From the NCBI GenBank assembly GCA_019925795.1, contig CM034309.1, forward strand, positions 24,608,729 through 24,672,728: a stretch of DNA of 64,000 bases, read 5' to 3'. Within the stretch, counting starts at the first letter, position 1. Each line of letters opens with the position of its first letter. A program made the position numbers and the translations under genes. Below are positions 59,350-64,000 of this stretch, piece by piece. Below the pieces are notes generated by a model, which made no database searches, was not told the origin of the DNA, and saw nothing but the letters and a program-made list of their open reading frames with translations. This stretch comes from Dendrobium chrysotoxum. Its lineage: Eukaryota; Streptophyta; Magnoliopsida; Asparagales; Orchidaceae.

Positions 59350-61219
59350 TGTTGCGGGCTGAAATATTCACGGCGGTAAAGTAAGTAAATTTTTTGTCTT
59401 AGTGATATCCAGCACTCAAATAGAGAGAGAGAGAAGTAAAACACCCGATCTTTTTTATGTGGAAAGCCCGAAGACAAAAAAAACCACGGCGTCTCGCCCA
59501 GGTGAAAAGATTCCACTAAACTTGAGTAAATTACAGGGGTTGACCCATCCTTTGACTTAGAGACAGCCAAATTACAGTAGTTTGGAGAGTTAGGCAAATG
59601 TCTTGTAATAGTCGGGCGGAAGTACGACGGCGTCTGTCCATAAGTTCAGTTAACGGGGAATGATTTGACAAAGGTCAGGCGAAAGTTCGACGACGCTCGG
59701 CGGTCAGGTGGAAGTCCGGAGGCGGTCGGTGCTGATCCAATGACGGTCGAGATGAAGTCTGGAGGTGGTCGGCGGCCGGGCGGTGGTCCGACGAAGATCG
59801 GGCTGAAGCCCGCCTGCGGTCGACTGCCGGGCGGTCGTTAGACGACATTGGGCTGAAGTCCGGCGGCGATCGGTAGCTGGGTGGAAGTCCAGTGGCGATC
59901 GGCGTCTGAGCGGTGGTCCGACATTGGTTGGGCGGGAGTCTAGCAGCGATCGGTAGCCGGGCTGTGGTCCGACGGAGGTCAGACTGAAGTTCCGCAGTGG
60001 TCGAGTAGAAATCCGGCATCGGTTGGCGGTCAGGCGGTGGTCCGAAGGCGGTCGGGCTGAAGTATGGCGGCGGTTAGTGGCCGGGCGGAGGAAGTCTGGA
60101 GGCGGTTGGCGGCCGGGCAATGATTCGGCCACGGTCGGGCTGAAGTCCGGCAGCGATCGGTAGCCGGGTAGAAGTCCGGTGGCGATCAGCGTTCGAGCGG
60201 TTGTCCGACGGCGGTCAGGCTGGAGTCTGGCAGCGATCAACGGCCGAGCGGTGGTACGACAACGATCGAGTTGAAGTTCTGCGTCGGTCGGTGGCCGGGT
60301 GAAAGTCCAGCGGCGGTCAGCAGCCGGGAAGAAGTTTGGCGGCAAACGACAGTCAGATGGAAGTCTGACAGCTGTCGGCGGCCGGGCGGTGGTCCGACGA
60401 CGGATGGACTGAAGTCCGACGGCGGCGGCGGTCTGGCGATGGTCTAACGGCAGTCTGCCTGAAGTCCAGCGGCGGTCGACGGCTGAGTGGAAGTCCGGCC
60501 GCGGTTGGCGGCTATGCAGTAATCGGCCCAAGGTCGGGCTGAAGTTCGACGGTGATCGGCGGCCGAGTGGACGTCTGGCAGTGGTCGGCTGTCGGGCGGT
60601 GGTCTGATCATGGTCGAGCTGAAGTCCGGCAGTGATCGGTAGCCAGGTGGAAGTCCAGCGACGGCTGGTGGCCGACCAATGGTGCTGGAGCTCTTAAGGC
60701 TTCAGAGCACTCTGCAATCTCTCGCCCCAGGCCCCCGTTAATGTAGAGAGGGGTATATTTATAGATTTTCATGAGTGGAATACTCTGTAAATATAGAGAA
60801 GATCTGGGGCAGGTTCGGAGTGCTCCATCGGATGGCTTGTATTGATTCCTCCGATCATAGAGAGTTTTCAACTATTCAGGTGCCTTAACGATGTCGAAAT
60901 TCAGTGATCTTGGGCTCGTTGGATTCGCCTCGCCGAGCCGCTCAATTTGACTATAAGTATGTCATATTTGGATACCATTTTGTCATCCAAATAATGCTTA
61001 TAATCTTCCAAATGTGGCTCGAGCCCCCGATTTGGACCCATTTGGGCTTGGGGCGGACCGATTTTGGTGTTGCTAGGTTCGTCTCTTTGAGATGTTCAGT
61101 TTGGCTATAAGTTTGCTGAAATTGGTATTCAGATGATCCCAAATTTAATTTTGAAAGTTTTCAACTTGAATATGCCTCGAGATTTGTGCTCGATCAAAGC
61201 AATTATCGATGACGTATCA
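59350..61219 (-). mobile_element. Family-B solo LTR, minus strand
   Basis: Minus strand starts TGATACGTCATCG and ends CAGCCCGCAACA. ATAAA flanks both ends exactly (59345-59349, 61220-61224). TATA box CTATAAATA is at 60755-60763. The transcribed part holds a GC-rich minisatellite (59660-60700). No internal region, so this is a solo LTR formed by recombination between two LTRs. Confidence 0.85.
59660..60700 (-). repeat. GC-rich minisatellite, about 30-bp unit
   Basis: Units near GGTCGGCGGCCGGGCGGTGG then TCCGACGGC recur about 30 times with drift. It opens minus-strand frames up to 275 codons (59704-60531) of Arg, Pro, Thr and Asp, which are by-products of the repeat. Confidence 0.75.
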
Positions 61220-61392
61220 ATAAATAATTTATAAATTTAGACACACTAATTATGAGTGTTTGCTATTTTTGCTGCTTATGCTGGTCAACATCAAGGAGAA
61301 AGTGAGGCCTCATAATAATAATTATCATAGAAATGTATAAATACATATTTTTGGACAATGCAAGCTTCGACGTCCGAAAATAGGGTGGCAAC

Positions 61393-62505
61393 TAATACGT
61401 CACCAAAAGCGTTTTGATCGGGCACGAATCTCAATGATAAATATGAATTAGAAATTTTTAAAATTAAATTTGGGATCGTCCAAACTCCAATTTTAGCAAG
61501 CTTATGGTCAAATGGTACGTCTCGTTGAGACGAATTCAACGACATCAAATTTGATCTAATCCGAGCCCAAATGAACCCAAATCAAGGGTCCAGAGCATAC
61601 TTAGAGGCTTCAAAGTATTAATTGGATAACTAAATGATTGTCGAATATGACATGCTTATAGTTGAATCAAGAGGCTCGACGAGACGAGTCCAACGAGCCA
61701 AATATCATCAAATTCTGACATCATTAATGCACTTAAATACTCAGTCGGGTACATGATTAAAGGAGTCGATATTGGTCATCTATCCTACCACTCTCAGCCT
61801 GACCTTGTCCCTCCACATATTTACAAGCCATGTCACTCCTAAAAAATTATAAATAGGCCCCCATTCTTTACATAGGGGAGGGGGAGAAAAAAGGAGGGAG
61901 AGTAGAAGAAGAGAAGATTTGGAGAGCTACCTTACCGTCGACCACTGCCGGAGTTCTTCCCAACCATCATCGGAGTTCCTATCGACCACTGTTGGAGTTC
62001 TTTTCGACCACTACTGGAGTTTTTCCTATCTACTGTCGGAGTTTTTCTCGACCACCACCGGGAATTCTTCTCGACCATAGCCGGAATTCTTCCCGTCCAC
62101 CGTCGGAGTTCTTCTCGACCATCGAACGTCACCAGACATCCGCCCTCTCATCGATCCCCACAAGATCTCTTTTCGATCACCGACTACCAACGAACTTTCG
62201 CTTGTTCTTCCCCTATCCATTCAAGATCATAAACTCCTATATGGAGTTTGGCAAAATCCTCAACATATTATATTTTTCCTGTATTTAAGTTTTGGAGCGG
62301 GTCAATCTCTGTATTTCATTCAAACAATAGTTGAATCTTTTTAACTGGGCGAGGCCCTATGATTTTTCCCCTTTTAGGATTTTTTACGTAAAAACTCGGA
62401 TGTCCCTCTGTCTCCTCAAGTTCCTATTTGTGCGTTAAATTTTCGTTAATCGCTAAGACGTAAAACGTATTCACTCTACCGCGGCGAATTTCTTAGCCCG
62501 CAACA
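61393..62505 (+). repeat. 3' LTR of the outer family-B element
   Basis: Starts TAATACGTCACC (G to A in the terminal TG) and ends GCCCGCAACA. TATA box ATTATAAATA is at 61846-61855. Contains the same 22-bp array as its partner (61935-62125). Clearly more diverged from its partner than the 6.3-kb LTRs are from each other. Confidence 0.8.
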
Positions 62506-62537
62506 AATAAATATTTTAATTTTGATTATATAGAAGA

Positions 62538-62538
<1 letters not shown>

Positions 62539-62583
<45 letters not shown>
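62539..62583. repeat. (TA)n microsatellite
   Basis: Uninterrupted TA run of about 22 units. Confidence 0.95.
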
Positions 62584-62586
<3 letters not shown>

Positions 62587-62589
62587 AGA

Positions 62590-63070
62590 TGAGTGCAATA
62601 AATCAGCACAAATGCGTCAGATCTTATTAGAATTCCACAAATAAATATATTTGAGTAAAAATAATATTAAGATGAGTCATATGCAGAGAAGTTCTGTTGT
62701 TGCAACACTTTTAATTAAAAAATAAGAAAAAATCACTGCAAAATTTCCAAAACTTTATATATTATAGAGAAGGTGGATGTCATATTGTTGAAATTTGACC
62801 AAAAGTCACTAATTTTAAAAAAATAATTATGCATATTCTGATTCATTTTTCATCAAATATTTTAAATAGCATGACTCAGGATATTAATCACATATTAAAA
62901 AAATATAACTATTATGATAACTTCTCCATATTTTATATAAATATCTTCAAAAATTCTTGTTCTGTCATCAAAATTATCGTGAATGCTATGTTTTTTATTT
63001 AACAAATTTATAGTCATAAATATTTTTAAAATTTAATATTTTGTCCTCGCATATATGATTAGGAATTTTA
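62590..63070. other. Intergenic, nothing recognised
   Basis: AT-rich. No gene or repeat match seen. Confidence 0.5.
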
Positions 63071-63680
63071 AAATATGAGTGTTAAAATATATTAATGGGT
63101 TGGATTTGGGCCTGGTCAGAAATTTGCCCGATTGAACTTAGTTGATTCAAACCTAACCCATTTAATAAATATGTCAAAAAGGTTGACTTGAGTCTGACCC
63201 GTCTGCAACCCGATGATCTGAACCTGACCAAATAATCCATTTTGATTAAAAAAAATTATAACTTGTCAACTATATAATTTATGTTAATTGAACCAAATGT
63301 AAGAAGTGCATACCAACAAGCAAAAAAAATTATGAAAAAAATAATTCAACAGATAATTATTGGGTTTGTAGGTCAATCTAAACCTGAACCTGATCCAGAA
63401 ATTAAATAGGTTAGAATTCCAGACTTGAATATAATCCATTATTAAATACGTCAAATCAAATTTGAATTTTTCAGGTCAGATATGAGTAGAGTTGTCAGTC
63501 TCGGCATTCATGACATCCTAATATAAATACAAGGGGTGTCAATATTTGACACGACCCGAAAACCCGACTCGAATCCGACCCGAAAATTCCGGATTAGAGT
63601 CAACCCATTTCGCAAATGAGTCAGATTCAGATTGACCCAGAAACCCGAACTCAACCCGGGTTCACCCGAGAACATCGCGC
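63071..63680. mobile_element. hAT-like MITE sequence, one decayed and one truncated copy
   Basis: 63071-63500 runs from AGTGTTAAAATAT to GAGTTGTCA with GGTTGGATTTGGG and inverted AACCTAACCCATT phrases, like the element at 30849-31187. A second start, AGGGGTGTCAATATTTGACA, lies at about 63531 and runs into DNA rich in GACCCGAAAACCCGA. Confidence 0.45.
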
Positions 63681-64000
63681 TGGCCAGTGATGCCACCACC
63701 ATCCTGTCCGCGCTGATCTTGTCTCATCGAGAGACCGCATCTAACATGAGTCACGTGATGATGTCTCGTCGAGTGCCGCACTGCCGCTGCCGCCGTCTTG
63801 TCCGCGCTAGTATGCCTGACCGACTGTCGCTAAGTGCACCTGATCGCTGCTGCCATCCCGTCTGTGCTGGCCTGCCTTGCTGGTGCCGCAGATATTTTAA
63901 AAAAAAAAATTTTGGAAGTGAACAAGCTTTGACCGCTTTGTTGGCATCTTTTTTTGATCGCTTAATGATAATTTTTACATTAAAAAAAAATTGTTTGAAG
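63681..64000. other. GC-rich patch, nothing recognised
   Basis: 63660-63890 is GC-rich with repeated GTCCGCGCT and GCCGCTGCCGCC phrases in otherwise AT-rich DNA. No open frame of note and no match elsewhere in the window. Confidence 0.4.

Larger units (their letters stand above)
31260..62505 (+). mobile_element. Outer family-B LTR retrotransposon, split by nested insertions
   Basis: Two same-orientation LTRs of about 1.1 kb bound it. Outer flanks are AGTAA (31255-31259) and AATAA (62506-62510), four of five bases equal. Its own internal sequence is only 32396 to about 34480 and about 61220-61392; the rest is later insertions. A primer-site-like sequence follows the left LTR, then a gag pseudogene. 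No pol domains were found, so most of the coding region is lost. Confidence 0.7.

Noticed and set aside
59704..60531. A 275-codon minus frame rich in Arg and Pro
   Set aside because: Same cause: a GC-rich repeat of about 30 bp inside a solo LTR.

Overview
This window is nuclear DNA from a flowering plant. It is AT-rich, holds one intron-containing gene, and is otherwise filled with plant transposon families: Tat-lineage Ty3/gypsy elements, a CACTA element, Tourist-like MITEs, a LINE tail, and a Cassandra-type 5S-bearing LTR. The species cannot be fixed from sequence alone. A large-genome monocot, perhaps a palm, is a guess.

Layout. 1-460 is the edge of an inverted LTR (called family B here). 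1205-1800 is a C-rich non-autonomous element. 2430-3285 holds three short MITEs. 3822-9013 is a decayed CACTA (En/Spm) transposon with a CTA target duplication and a broken TNP2 transposase. 9014-15590 has no gene; it carries a degenerate tandem repeat, a SINE-like copy, a probable LTR-element remnant and several MITEs. 15590-20100 is the only host gene: a seven-exon WD40-repeat protein of 732 residues with an intron in its 5' UTR. 20100-31260 is again repeats: MITEs, a Cassandra solo LTR with a perfect 5-bp target duplication, an LTR-B solo copy, an LTR-B remnant, the 3' end of a LINE, a SINE-like copy and a hAT-like MITE.

31260-62505 is a nested stack of LTR retrotransposons. The outermost is a plus-strand family-B element (LTRs 31260-32395 and 61393-62505) with a gag pseudogene. 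Inside it lie a minus-strand LTR-like repeat, a minus-strand family-B solo LTR (59350-61219, TSD ATAAA), and a 23.7-kb minus-strand element (34926-58644, TSD ACGCT). The last has LTRs of about 6.34 kb and a 95-bp tandem array in its 3' untranslated region. Its coding region reads in one uninterrupted frame of 2,983 codons except for seven in-frame stops, with no frameshift. Its order is N-terminal extension, Gag, protease, reverse transcriptase, RNase H, second archaeal-type RNase H, integrase, which is diagnostic of the Tat/Ogre group.

62506-64000 holds an AT microsatellite, more hAT-like MITE sequence and a GC-rich patch, with no gene seen.

The most notable object is the 23.7-kb element. 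Its LTRs are very long and nearly identical (about 1% different by eye), all catalytic residues are visible, yet it carries seven stops. It is therefore either a young non-autonomous copy moved by proteins from elsewhere, or one silenced and mutated after insertion.
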